NCBI RefSeq assembly: GCF_001648775.1
Contig: NZ_LVEJ01000010.1
Location: forward strand, 124,001 to 188,000
DNA from: Pseudomonas fluorescens
Lineage (GTDB): Bacteria; Pseudomonadota; Gammaproteobacteria; Pseudomonadales; Pseudomonadaceae
DNA length: 64,000 bases
Direction of reading: 5' to 3'
A program made the translations under genes and the position numbers. The notes beneath the pieces are model-generated. The model searched no databases. It was not told where the DNA came from and was given only the letters and a program-made list of their open reading frames with translations. Positions 1-8,411 of this stretch are shown in pieces (position 1 is the first letter of the stretch; the number at the start of each line of letters is the position of its first letter).

Positions 1-131
1 GTTCATGAAAGGACTCCCGTGTGGCGGTTCTAGAGTTCGGCGTGATGCACCCGAACCTGCCGCACTGGGCAACAGCCAAAATGGCTGAGGGCGTGCGGTT
101 CAGTAGAGTTTTTGACCACGGCGTTAAGGGA

Positions 132-427
132 TGGTTAACCGAGCTGAACGCCGGCTGTCAGGGAGTGCGGCGGTTTTCTTTGGAAGGTTTGGCGAATTCC
201 TACAAAGGCTGGTGCCTTGTCTGCTTTCGGCGGGTGGAGTGGGGCGGTTATTGTCGGTTGCCGCTGCAAAATCAGTGGTTCGGGTTTGGTCACCTGAGAA
301 AAGTTCGTTGCATATGTGCCATCATTTGCCCCGCGCGGGTCTTCTGGTCCGCGAAGTGCACTGCTGTGGCGGCTGTGTGCAGGACGCCTTCGGGCGAGCT
401 GAGTTTTGAACTGTTCTCGGTTGACCA
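132..427. other. Inverted-repeat-bounded intergenic segment, possible structured leader RNA or small repeat element
   Basis: Positions 132-143 (core GGTTAACCGAG) can pair with 416-427 (core CTCGGTTGACC) over 12 bp with one G-U wobble, and AAC at 147-149 can extend to GTT at 413-415. The two arms enclose about 270 bases. Open frames cross the segment on both strands, but none has a convincing ribosome site or family resemblance. The 3' arm lies about 75 bases upstream of the start of the small gene at 503. It could be the closing stem of a long structured 5' leader, or the termini of a small non-coding repeat. The pairing is seen directly; the function is inference. Confidence 0.35.
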
Positions 428-502
428 AGCCTGTACACGGCCGCCTCCCACCGTTTGGTCACGGCTATGGCGGTTACCTTCTAATACAGTTGAGTAATCA
501 AA

Positions 503-799
503 ATGCCAATAATTAAACTGCTACAAAACCGCTATCTCCCCCTCAGCAGCAACGTCACCGAAACCCCGACACTGCTCATCGACACCCAAGCCAACCCGAA
601 AGACATCCTCGAAGCCGCCGTCCAGCGCATCCGCGCCGCCGCCGACCTGCTCGAAACCTTGCATTGCCTGTGTTTCAAACACGCTGACGTGCAGGATATT
701 CCGCACATCACCCATGCGCTTTACCTGCTGACGCAGGATGGCAATGATTTGCTGCAGGTGGCGCAGCAGCAGATGTTGAGTTGGACCGCGCCGGTTTGA
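503..799 (+). CDS. Small protein of DUF3077/DUF6124-like type
   Basis: A 98-residue protein without signal peptide or membrane segment. From about residue 28 it reads as two or three helices (PKDILEAAVQRIRAAADLLE, then THALYLLTQDGNDLLQVAQQ). This resembles the many short pseudomonad proteins filed under DUF3077 or DUF6124, which typically have a helix starting near a P-x-x-x-x-LE-A motif followed by a helix ending the protein. A weak GAG lies about 9 bases before the ATG. No biochemical role is known for this kind of protein. It stands alone, follows a long non-coding leader, and precedes a stem-loop. The family call rests on overall pattern only. Confidence 0.6.
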   Translation: MPIIKLLQNRYLPLSSNVTETPTLLIDTQANPKDILEAAVQRIRAAADLLETLHCLCFKHADVQDIPHITHALYLLTQDGNDLLQVAQQQMLSWTAPV

Positions 800-814
800 T
801 GGGCTAGTGAAAAC

Positions 815-861
815 GGCAGGAGTGAACAGCCGAATTTACGCGGGCTGATTCACTTGCTGCC
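815..861 (+). terminator. Long imperfect stem-loop after the small gene
   Basis: GGCAG, GTGAA and CAGCC (815-831) pair in order with GGCTG, TTCAC and CTGCC (843-861), giving about 15 bp broken by small internal loops around an 11-base loop. There is no clear T-run after it. It may end the transcript from the gene at 503, or protect that transcript or the convergent one coming from the Sel1-repeat genes. Confidence 0.35.
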
Positions 862-907
862 GGTTAATGAAGGCGGGGTGTTGTGCGACTAACGCCTCGG
901 GCTACGG

Positions 908-1876
908 TCAATCTCCCAGCTTGTCAGGGAAAAATGAGAGGGGTGGGTGTGTAGCTTTCCACTGTGTTGCGAAAACTTTTGATTGCTCGATTTGCTCGGG
1001 TGTCATTTTCTCAGCGATTTTTTCTATCTTCCGGTCAACATAATCTTGAATGCCTCCGGCATCATTCAAGTCTTTCATTAGATAGAACATCGCATAGCCT
1101 TCGACTAGATTCAGTGGGTAGCCAATTTTATCTGGCGTATGCGAAATGTAAGCACCATAGTTGCTCATAGCATCTTGCTCGCCAGTTTCAGCTGCAATTT
1201 TTAGCCAATGATGGACAGCCTGCATGTCGCCGTCCCTGTAAAGAATTTCCAGATAGTTATTCATCGCTTTAGGGTATCCACCCTCTGACGAAAGCCTTAA
1301 CCAATTTCGGACCGATTCGTCGCGTTTCCCAGGGATAAAAAAGAATCCCTTCCCCTGCCGCTCACTCACCGCCATCCAATACTGCGCAAGTGGGTAACCA
1401 GCGTTTGCTGACTTTTCAAGCCATTCGTCATTCAAAGTTATTTCATACATCAAGAATAGAGACTCAGCGTCACCGCTGTTCGCTTTTGCCAACGCTAGTT
1501 CTTTGGCATACGCAAACCACTGAGCAGGACTTTTGGAACTGGCAGGGCAGTTATCCATTATCTTGCACAGATCCGAATTTTTACGGCCTAGCTGGATCAT
1601 CGCGTATATGGAGCCATTCATCGCAGCCGTTTCATACCAGTGCTGTGCTTCGGGCGTCATGTATCGGTTGCGCTTTCTTAGCGCTTCGCCTAGGTAGTAT
1701 TGCGATTCCACGTTTCCAGCTTGCGCTTCTTTTTCTAATACAGGAAAGGCTGCATCAAGCTTTAACTGGTTGTATAAAGTAATACCTGCAGATACTTCGT
1801 GCGCTGGCAGCGACGCAAAAGTAGGCGTGGCACTTGTTAATAGTGTCGCGATAATAAAATATCTAAATAGCCTCAC
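908..1876 (-). CDS. Periplasmic Sel1-repeat protein, probable T6SS immunity protein (paralogue 4 of 4)
   Basis: Encodes 322 residues from a GTG at 1876, chosen because it follows AGGA by about 10 bases and begins a clean signal peptide (MRLFRYFIIATLLTSATPTFA). Upstream in-frame codons only re-read the end of the neighbouring paralogue. The body is built of Sel1/TPR-like helix pairs, seen as repeated A-x-x-x-LA-x-Y-W and EGGYPKAM segments. It ends in the block THPPLSFFPDKLG that all four paralogues share. It is last in a tandem set downstream of the LysM effector. Arrays of Sel1-repeat proteins are known immunity proteins for the P. aeruginosa T6SS lipase PldB (PA5086-PA5088). A periplasmic immunity role is therefore inferred. 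AT content is higher than in the housekeeping genes. Confidence 0.75.
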   Translation of the reverse strand: MRLFRYFIIATLLTSATPTFASLPAHEVSAGITLYNQLKLDAAFPVLEKEAQAGNVESQYYLGEALRKRNRYMTPEAQHWYETAAMNGSIYAMIQLGRKNSDLCKIMDNCPASSKSPAQWFAYAKELALAKANSGDAESLFLMYEITLNDEWLEKSANAGYPLAQYWMAVSERQGKGFFFIPGKRDESVRNWLRLSSEGGYPKAMNNYLEILYRDGDMQAVHHWLKIAAETGEQDAMSNYGAYISHTPDKIGYPLNLVEGYAMFYLMKDLNDAGGIQDYVDRKIEKIAEKMTPEQIEQSKVFATQWKATHPPLSFFPDKLGD

Positions 1877-1881
1877 TGGCG

Positions 1882-2854
1882 TTAAAGTCCTAACTTGTCG
1901 GGAAAAAATGAGAGTGGTGGGTGAGTGGTTTTCCACTCTTTAGCTATTCTTTCTGAATCTTCAATCTGTGCTGGTGTCATTTTTTCGCGAATTTCTTCAC
2001 CTTTTCGCTCAACATATCTTCCGATTCCGCCAGCATCACCTAGATCTTTAAGCAATGTAAAAAGCGCATAACCTTTAACTAGATCTTAGGGGGTAATCCA
2101 GTTTGTCCGGAGTGTGGGAAATATAGGCGCCATAGCTGCTTACTGCCAATTGGTAACCACTGCGGGCTGCTAACTCAAGCCACTGGCGAATACTTGCTGT
2201 GTCGCCTTCTCTATGTAAAATTTCCAGGTAATCCATCATTGCTTTTGGATATCCGCCTTCCGACGAAAGCAAAAGCCATTTTTTTACAGATGCATCACGT
2301 TTTCCTGGAATCAAGAAGAAACCTTCGCCCTGACGTTCGCTGACCGCCATCCAGTACTGCGCGAGCGAGTATCCCGCGTTTGCGGATTTCTCTAACCACT
2401 CACGATTCAGAGTGATTTCATACATTAGATACAAGGATTCGGGATCGCCTTCCTGCGCCTTTGGTAGAACTAATCCTTTAGCTTGTGCAAACCATTCCGC
2501 TTGGGTTTTCTTGAATGGAGGGCAGTTGCCAATCTTCTGACAAAAGTCATTTTTGTGTCGGCCCAGTTGAATCATTGCGTAGATATTGTCTTTTTCTGCT
2601 GCCTTTTCATACCAATATTGCGCTTCAGGTGCCATGTAGCGACTTTTTTTTCGAATGATTTCTGCTAAGTAATATTGAGAATCGGAGTTCCCATCGTTGC
2701 TTTCAATTTGGAGTTGTTGAGTCGCTGCGTTTATTCTAAGTTGATTGTATAAGACCAATCCCGAAGCTCTTTCAGGGACACTGTCTGCCGCCAGGCTTGG
2801 CTCTGCCCAAGAAAAAAGAGCAATTAATAACGGCCAAGTCAAGAATTTGGTCAT
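1882..2854 (-). pseudogene. Sel1-repeat immunity paralogue 3 of 4, frameshifted
   Basis: Begins at ATG 2854, five bases after the preceding paralogue stops, with a signal peptide (MTKFLTWPLLIALFSWAEPSLA). The reading frame matches its siblings up to HTPDKLDYPL, then runs into a stop at 2075 after 259 residues. Removing one T in the TT at 2086-2087 (plus strand) restores the family sequence DLVKGYALFTLLKDL and a full C-terminus ending SFFPDKLGL at the stop 1882-1884. So one inserted base separates two otherwise intact parts. The truncated product would lack the last 60-70 residues that all siblings keep. It may be a real recent inactivation or an assembly error. The intact-looking 3' half argues that any decay is recent. 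Confidence 0.8.
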
Positions 2855-2859
2855 TCTGG

Positions 2860-3819
2860 TTATCTGCCTAGCTTTTCGGGGAAGAAGGAGAGGGGCGGGT
2901 GAGTGGCTTTCCATTCCTCAGCGACAGCTTTTGAGTTCTCTATCTGTTCAGGCGTCATTTTGCTCCCAATTTCTTCGAGAGTATCTTGAACGAAATCTTG
3001 AATCGCGCCTCCACCATCCAGCTCTTTCAGCAGGCTAATCAGTGCATAACCTTTAACAAGGTCTAGGGTATAACCAACTTGGTCAGGCGCATGGGCAATG
3101 TAAGAGCCATAACTGCTAATTGCTTTTTGATCGCCCGTTTCAGCTGCTGCCTGAAGCCAATGGCGCACCCCTTCAAGATCGCCTTTCTTATACAGGATCT
3201 CAATGTATTCCATCATTGCTTTTGGGTTGCCGCCTTCAGAGGCAGCTTTCAGCCATTTGCTGATGGCCTCATCACGTTTTCCAGGTATAAGAAAAAATCC
3301 CTCACCTTGTCGATCACCGACGGCCATCCAATATTGCGCGAGCGCATAACCTGCGTTTGCAGATTTTTCCAACCAAGTACGATCGAAAGTTATTTCATAC
3401 ATTAAATACGAAGACTCAGGGGTGTCTGTGCTTGATGCCATTTTTTTAGCCTGAATCAACCAATCAGCGCTTGATTTTTTACTCGCGGGACAATTGGTCA
3501 TTTTTCTGCAGAGGTCATCGTTTTGGCGGCCTAGCTGAATCATGGCAAATACAGAACCATTATTCGCAGCGGTTTCGTACCATTGCTGCGCTTCAGCAGT
3601 CATGTACCGGCTTCGCTTTCGAAGTGCCTCGGCAAAGTAATACTGTGAATTCACATTTCCCGAGTCGGCCTCTTTTTTTAGTTCGCGAATCGCCAGGTCT
3701 AATTTTAGCTGGTTGTATAACACCACTCCCAGGGTTGATTCATTTGTTCGCGAATCTGCTGAGCTGTTTGCAGAAAGAGCGGCGATCAGCATTGCTAAAA
3801 TAATTCTAAATACTCGCAC
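2860..3819 (-). CDS. Periplasmic Sel1-repeat protein, probable T6SS immunity protein (paralogue 2 of 4)
   Basis: A 319-residue protein with an N-terminal signal peptide (MRVFRIILAMLIAALSANSSA) and mature part starting DSRTNES. It carries the same order of Sel1-like repeats as its neighbours: SQYYFAEALRKRSRYM, then YEITFDRTWLEKSANAGYA, EGGNPKAMMEYIEILY, and the closing THPPLSFFPEKLGR. The ATG at 3819 lies five bases after the stop of paralogue 1, so the four genes form one tightly packed transcription unit continuing from the effector. It is most like paralogues 3 and 4 and less like paralogue 1, which suggests stepwise tandem duplication. The immunity role is inferred from context and from Sel1-type immunity proteins of other T6SS effectors. 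Confidence 0.75.
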   Translation of the reverse strand: MRVFRIILAMLIAALSANSSADSRTNESTLGVVLYNQLKLDLAIRELKKEADSGNVNSQYYFAEALRKRSRYMTAEAQQWYETAANNGSVFAMIQLGRQNDDLCRKMTNCPASKKSSADWLIQAKKMASSTDTPESSYLMYEITFDRTWLEKSANAGYALAQYWMAVGDRQGEGFFLIPGKRDEAISKWLKAASEGGNPKAMMEYIEILYKKGDLEGVRHWLQAAAETGDQKAISSYGSYIAHAPDQVGYTLDLVKGYALISLLKELDGGGAIQDFVQDTLEEIGSKMTPEQIENSKAVAEEWKATHPPLSFFPEKLGR

Positions 3820-3824
3820 TGCTA

Positions 3825-4814
3825 TTAATAACCTAGCTTGTCAGGGTAAAACGAGAGAGGCGGGTGGTTGGCCTTCCACGTTTTTGCGAGCTCTTTTGCT
3901 TTTTCTATTTGCTCTTTTGACATGTTTTTTTCTATGTCGGGTAATGTGCCATTGACGTCTCGTACTACATTGCCTCCACCATTAAGTTCCAGCAGGTTTG
4001 AAAGTAAAGCATATGATTTTATTGGGTCGAATGCGAAACCGTATTTTGAGTTTTCTTCGCCTATGTAGGATGCATATCCAAATACACCTTCTACGTAGCT
4101 CGAGTCAGCTGCTTTTTCGTTCCAGTTTCTGAACGAGGCTAAATCATTTTTTTCGATCATGATGGCGGCTAACCCCATCATTGCAAGTGGATAACCATTT
4201 TCAGCAGACGCCTTCATCCATCGTTCGATAGCTTGGTTGCGTCTCGAGGGAAGTAAAAATGAACCACTTCCTTCTTGGTACTTCGTCGCCAGACGGAACT
4301 GCGCAAATGCGAATCCGTTCTCTGCTGACTTCTCCAACCAGTCATCATTGCCTGTCATTTCATATAACAGGTACATTGATTCGCTATCTCCCTGCGTTGC
4401 GCGTTGAATTGCAAGGCTTTTAGCTTTAATTACCCAACTGCTAGGAGAGTCTTCACCTGGTGGACAGTTTTTCATAGTTGAACACAAGTCGTCTTCAATT
4501 CTCCCAAGGCGAATCATAGAGTAGATGTTCCCCTTTTTTGCGGAGCCTTCGTATGCTTTTTTAGCTTCCGGAGTCATGAAGCGGTTATTTTTTCTTAATG
4601 CTTCACCCAGATAATAAAGTGCTTCGTCATCACCGCCTTCGGCTGCTATTTTTAGTGGTTCGATTGCAGAAATAGCTTTGTATTGATTGTAAAGCTCTAT
4701 ACCTTTTTTCTTTGCCTCAAGTTGTTGTGAGGTAAGCTCCGCGTGCGCGCTTACACACATTAAAAGAAAAACTGCAAAAAAAGGTATTCGGATTAAGCTT
4801 GACTTTATTTTCAA
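3825..4814 (-). CDS. Periplasmic Sel1-repeat protein, probable T6SS immunity protein (paralogue 1 of 4, effector-proximal)
   Basis: A 329-residue protein with a signal peptide (MKIKSSLIRIPFFAVFLLMC...AHA). Its ATG at 4814 is two bases beyond the effector stop (4817), so it is probably translationally coupled to the effector. This is the usual arrangement of effector and cognate immunity gene. Sel1-like repeats are visible as GDDEALYYLGEALRKNNRFM, ENGFAFAQFRLATKYQEGSG and ENGYPLAMMGLAAIM. It ends THPPLSFYPDKLGY. It is the most divergent of the four copies and the best candidate for the cognate immunity protein; the other copies could guard against related toxins. Low GC and lysine-rich composition fit the transferred end of this island. 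Confidence 0.78.
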   Translation of the reverse strand: MKIKSSLIRIPFFAVFLLMCVSAHAELTSQQLEAKKKGIELYNQYKAISAIEPLKIAAEGGDDEALYYLGEALRKNNRFMTPEAKKAYEGSAKKGNIYSMIRLGRIEDDLCSTMKNCPPGEDSPSSWVIKAKSLAIQRATQGDSESMYLLYEMTGNDDWLEKSAENGFAFAQFRLATKYQEGSGSFLLPSRRNQAIERWMKASAENGYPLAMMGLAAIMIEKNDLASFRNWNEKAADSSYVEGVFGYASYIGEENSKYGFAFDPIKSYALLSNLLELNGGGNVVRDVNGTLPDIEKNMSKEQIEKAKELAKTWKANHPPLSFYPDKLGY

Positions 4815-4816
4815 TT

Positions 4817-7800
4817 TTATGCGCTCGCAGGGGGCAAGTATTTTACGGATGTTCTCGGTATATAACTGTTTTCGCCCATTACAATTTTACAAGTTCCATC
4901 AATACGCTGGCCTAATATTTTTGAATTTTCCTTGTAGCGTGTTCTTGCTTTATTTCCCCTTGGGTCGGTAAAGCTGAGCACCGGATCACCCATGAAAGTA
5001 TCGAGTAAATGACGGTTTTCACAATATTTTTGACCGATATCAACTGGTTCAGTGCCAAACTTATTCATGCTTGCGCAAGCTAGTTCGAATTGTTTTTGAG
5101 CTTCTTCCAGTTTGTCCTTTTCTTTTGCATTGGTGACTATGTGGTCGATAATTATCCCAATTGCTATCTGCTGAGTTAGATGTGCTTTTTCTTTTGGATA
5201 GGTTTGTTTGCTAAAAGTTGGCGACGTGTCGCTTTCTTTTGTATTGGCGGCAATTGAGAACTCTTCGGGGGTGGAGGTAAGAGTCATTAAAATGGGGCCG
5301 AGTGCTGCCGGAGTGGCTTCCACAACCCATGCTTTTAGTTCATCTGGATTCTGGTACTCAACAATAGCATGAGCGATTGGGCCGCCTTTTCCTCCGCTGG
5401 TCATTGCGTCATATAAGTCCATGACTAAACTCCAACCCATAAGATAAGACATTTCCACACTAAGCCCAGCTGCTCCTAATGCGTTCAGCGCGGATGCGAA
5501 CTTACCTGCTTCAGGGTCCATCCACTCTACCTTTCTGCCTTTCGCTTTGTGCAGTTCCTTGCGGTACAAGTTGATGAGGTCAACTACTGCCTCATAACCA
5601 ACTTCGAATTTAAAGCTACCGTTAGCACCAGGACCCAGCACTACCGCCGCTTTCAAGTTCAAAATAAACCGCCCCTTATCCAGAGACACCTGCGCCGTTC
5701 CCTGAAAGCCCGCACCTAACGCGACTCCAACGGAGCCGCTCAGCTTGGCCATTGTCAGCCATGGATTCGCGCTTTTCGCGTCTTTAGCGCTGCCAACGCC
5801 CATCGTTGGCGCGGTGCGCAGGGCGACGAGTTCTTTAGGCGGTGCCCAGTTCATTACTCCGGTGAGTTCAATCGCGGCTTGCAAGCCTCCAAACACGTTG
5901 AAACTGGCTTTTGCGCCGTTTTCGACTTGCACTTTGGCGAAGCGGCCGCCTCGCAGTTGATCTGTGCTTTTGGTATCGGCGTAGGTGCCGGATTTCGACT
6001 GGTGCTCAAGATCGGGAGTAGGGCTGTTGTCGCCGCTGTCGGCCTTGGCTTGTTTGGCGGCGGCGTGATCGGCACGTTCTTCTTTTGCAGAGGCATCTTC
6101 ACGCTGTGCGCGTTTTACCGGGCTCAGTGACGCCCCGTACTTGACGTTGCCGAAGATCGGGCTCAACTCGACGCTGCCGGCTAGCAGCAACGATGCTCCG
6201 GCGTAGCCCCATGCCTTCACACCAAAGTGGAAGGAGAAGCGGCCGAAATTCATTTTTTGCGGGCTGCCGTCCAGGAAGTAATCAAGCGTGATCTCTGGAG
6301 CACTGGCTTTGGCAGGCATGTCGACTTTCATCAACTGAACTTCGCCACGGGCGAGGTCGAGGCTCAGTCCCATCTCGCCAGATATCTGGAAGCCCTCGGC
6401 GGCAGACATTTTGGGGCCTTCGAGCTTTACTTCGCCGTGAATGTTTGGCTGTGGAGGTGTCAGGCAACGGACCAATTGCGCCTGAGGGCTGGCATCAAAA
6501 AGTCTTACTTTGCCGCGCACACTTTTCTTGAACACCAGTTGCTGAAGGTGTTCGCCCCAGTTGGTCAGGGTCGCGTCGTCTTCGAGTTCAGTGACCTCAT
6601 AGCCTTGCTTTTTCAAGTAAGCATAAAAGTCTTTGGCTTTGAACCAGCCTTTTCCATCGAAACAGTCTCCGACCTGATCGCTGAATTTTATTGCGCCCTG
6701 ATCTAGAAGCCATTGGCGGAACGAGTTGATTTCGCTGTTTTTATCGGAGCCTTCGGTAGCGTCCGCGGGCAAACTTTCAGTTACCTTTTTTATTGAACCG
6801 ACTGCTTTTTTTGAATCCTCTTTCAGGATCTTTTTTGCGTCTTTCAGGTTCGCCATGCTGAACCAGCCCAGGGGCGTACCCTTGGCATCCGAAAGACTGA
6901 CTTCACGCAGCGGAAAGCCCGGTTTCACCATGCGGTCGACCGGTTTTGGCTGGAACTCTTCCGGGTCCCAAATCAGATAACGCGCAGGCTTGCTGTTGCT
7001 GACATTGCTTTGGGCTTTTGCTTGAAGGTCGTCTTTGGTCTTTTGCAGGCTATCCCATTTGGTACGTTCCACATCAACCAGGCCCGCCGGCGCTTGGGCG
7101 TTCTGGCCTGTTGCCTCGATCCAGCGTTTGTATTTCTCTTGAAGCTGCGCTGTAACTTCCGCCTGCTCTTTCTCGGTATCCAGATACAGTTTGAACTGCT
7201 CGATGCCGGAAGGAAGGCCGTCACTGATCAGCGCGAATTCTGGAAGTGCAATGCCGTATTCAGACGCTTTGATAATGGATTCAGTGTAAGCATGGTAATC
7301 AAGCGCATCGGCGTTTTTGTAGAGCGTCAAGACATACCCGACCAGATCGGCGGTGCAGTCATTCATGCCGCTGCAGATGTTTTCGTAGCTTTTTTTCTTT
7401 TCCGCCAGGGCTTTCGCAACGTCTTCCAGCGGGACTTGCTTGAAGTCTTTGTTGCCGAGGAGTTTCTTGCGGGCTTCCAGATAGGCTTGCACCCGTGCGC
7501 GCGCCTCAATCGCCTCTTTGGAATAAAGCGAGCCACTTTCGTAGGTGTAGCCTTCCAGCTTCGCGGCCGCTACCGCTTCTTTTTTCAGCGCATGCCACTC
7601 AGCCCTCCGCTTGTAAAAATCGGCATAGGCTTTGTGGACGTCCTGGTCAGTAGCCAGGTCTGCCGTTAGACGGTCCATGCGCGATTGCGCGGTGTCCTCT
7701 TGTGGAGACTGTGCAGGAGCCGCTGCCGGTTTGTTTCCGTTAACTTCGTTTTGCCTCTTTTTGGCGGTGGCGGGATCGATTTCGATCTCATCTCCCATCG

Positions 7801-8383
7801 CTTCAAATTCTTCCATACGCGTACGCTTCGCGCCCGTGAGGAAGTTGCTCAACTTGGGCTCAAGGAAGTATTCCAGCAAACCCGATTCCTGCAGCCCGTT
7901 CAGGCGTGCATCACGTGGTTTGCTGGGGGCAATCATTTTATCCAGCGCGAACATCGATTCTTTGATAGCGGACTTTGCTCGCTCGGGGAGCAGCCAGAAT
8001 TCTTGCTCTTCGGTGGCGTAAATCGCGCTGGCAAACTTTTTAGAACACGGAGGCGCGTGGGGTTTGAAGGTCTTTGAACTCTGATCTGGGGTGTCCTTGA
8101 CCGGATCCAGTTCAACCAGGTCCTCAGCGGAGCACTGAGTGGGCGCTTCCGGGGCTGCCTGCGCAGGCGCTTGCGACGCGGCGGGCGGCTGAGCTGCAGG
8201 CGCGGCAGGCGCGGCGGTCGCTTGAGCGCTTTTGGGCACGCTCAGGTTCCATCCGACTTTGACGTTATCCGCATTGGTGATGAAGGGGTTGAGCTGGCGA
8301 AGTTGCGCCACGGTGCTGTTGTAGCGCGAAGCGATCTGGCCCAGGGTTTCGCCGGGCATGACGGCGTGATTCGTGATTTCCAT
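4817..8383 (-). CDS. LysM-domain T6SS cargo effector with unrecognised C-terminal toxin region
   Basis: A 1188-residue protein without a signal peptide. Residues about 7-50 form a LysM fold (PGETLGQIASRYNSTVAQLRQ, closing VGWNLSVP), followed by an Ala/Pro-rich linker to about residue 85. The middle is charged and helical (to about 640) and then becomes rich in glycine and alternating hydrophobic residues (FHFGVKAWGYAGASLLLAG, later LSGSVGVALGAGFQGTAQVS), as in beta-rich membrane-active segments. No HKD phospholipase, GxSxG lipase or HExxH motif was found. From about residue 900 base composition falls to AT-rich, so the C-terminal 270 residues may be an exchangeable toxin domain. The gene follows vgrG and DUF4123 and precedes four periplasmic immunity-like genes, which implies delivery on VgrG and action in the periplasm or inner membrane. 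The activity is unknown. Confidence 0.7.
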   Translation of the reverse strand: MEITNHAVMPGETLGQIASRYNSTVAQLRQLNPFITNADNVKVGWNLSVPKSAQATAAPAAPAAQPPAASQAPAQAAPEAPTQCSAEDLVELDPVKDTPDQSSKTFKPHAPPCSKKFASAIYATEEQEFWLLPERAKSAIKESMFALDKMIAPSKPRDARLNGLQESGLLEYFLEPKLSNFLTGAKRTRMEEFEAMGDEIEIDPATAKKRQNEVNGNKPAAAPAQSPQEDTAQSRMDRLTADLATDQDVHKAYADFYKRRAEWHALKKEAVAAAKLEGYTYESGSLYSKEAIEARARVQAYLEARKKLLGNKDFKQVPLEDVAKALAEKKKSYENICSGMNDCTADLVGYVLTLYKNADALDYHAYTESIIKASEYGIALPEFALISDGLPSGIEQFKLYLDTEKEQAEVTAQLQEKYKRWIEATGQNAQAPAGLVDVERTKWDSLQKTKDDLQAKAQSNVSNSKPARYLIWDPEEFQPKPVDRMVKPGFPLREVSLSDAKGTPLGWFSMANLKDAKKILKEDSKKAVGSIKKVTESLPADATEGSDKNSEINSFRQWLLDQGAIKFSDQVGDCFDGKGWFKAKDFYAYLKKQGYEVTELEDDATLTNWGEHLQQLVFKKSVRGKVRLFDASPQAQLVRCLTPPQPNIHGEVKLEGPKMSAAEGFQISGEMGLSLDLARGEVQLMKVDMPAKASAPEITLDYFLDGSPQKMNFGRFSFHFGVKAWGYAGASLLLAGSVELSPIFGNVKYGASLSPVKRAQREDASAKEERADHAAAKQAKADSGDNSPTPDLEHQSKSGTYADTKSTDQLRGGRFAKVQVENGAKASFNVFGGLQAAIELTGVMNWAPPKELVALRTAPTMGVGSAKDAKSANPWLTMAKLSGSVGVALGAGFQGTAQVSLDKGRFILNLKAAVVLGPGANGSFKFEVGYEAVVDLINLYRKELHKAKGRKVEWMDPEAGKFASALNALGAAGLSVEMSYLMGWSLVMDLYDAMTSGGKGGPIAHAIVEYQNPDELKAWVVEATPAALGPILMTLTSTPEEFSIAANTKESDTSPTFSKQTYPKEKAHLTQQIAIGIIIDHIVTNAKEKDKLEEAQKQFELACASMNKFGTEPVDIGQKYCENRHLLDTFMGDPVLSFTDPRGNKARTRYKENSKILGQRIDGTCKIVMGENSYIPRTSVKYLPPASA

Positions 8384-8411
8384 GGTGATTCCGTTCTGTT
8401 GTCGCGTCGCC

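Noticed and set aside
21..497. Open frames on both strands within the first 500 bases, up to 158 codons
   Set aside because: No ribosome site, no family pattern, unusual composition (many Trp and Cys), and frames on both strands cover the same inverted-repeat segment; better read as non-coding.
2855..2914. Longer starts for the Sel1 genes (20 extra residues beginning MESHSP or MENHSP)
   Set aside because: These codons re-read the conserved 3' end of the preceding paralogue in another frame; the shorter starts give clean signal peptides and ribosome sites.
4817..8383. LysM effector as a PldB-like phospholipase D
   Set aside because: The Sel1-type neighbours suggested this, but no HxKxxxxD motif is present; the nearest string (HKAKGRKVEWMD) does not fit.
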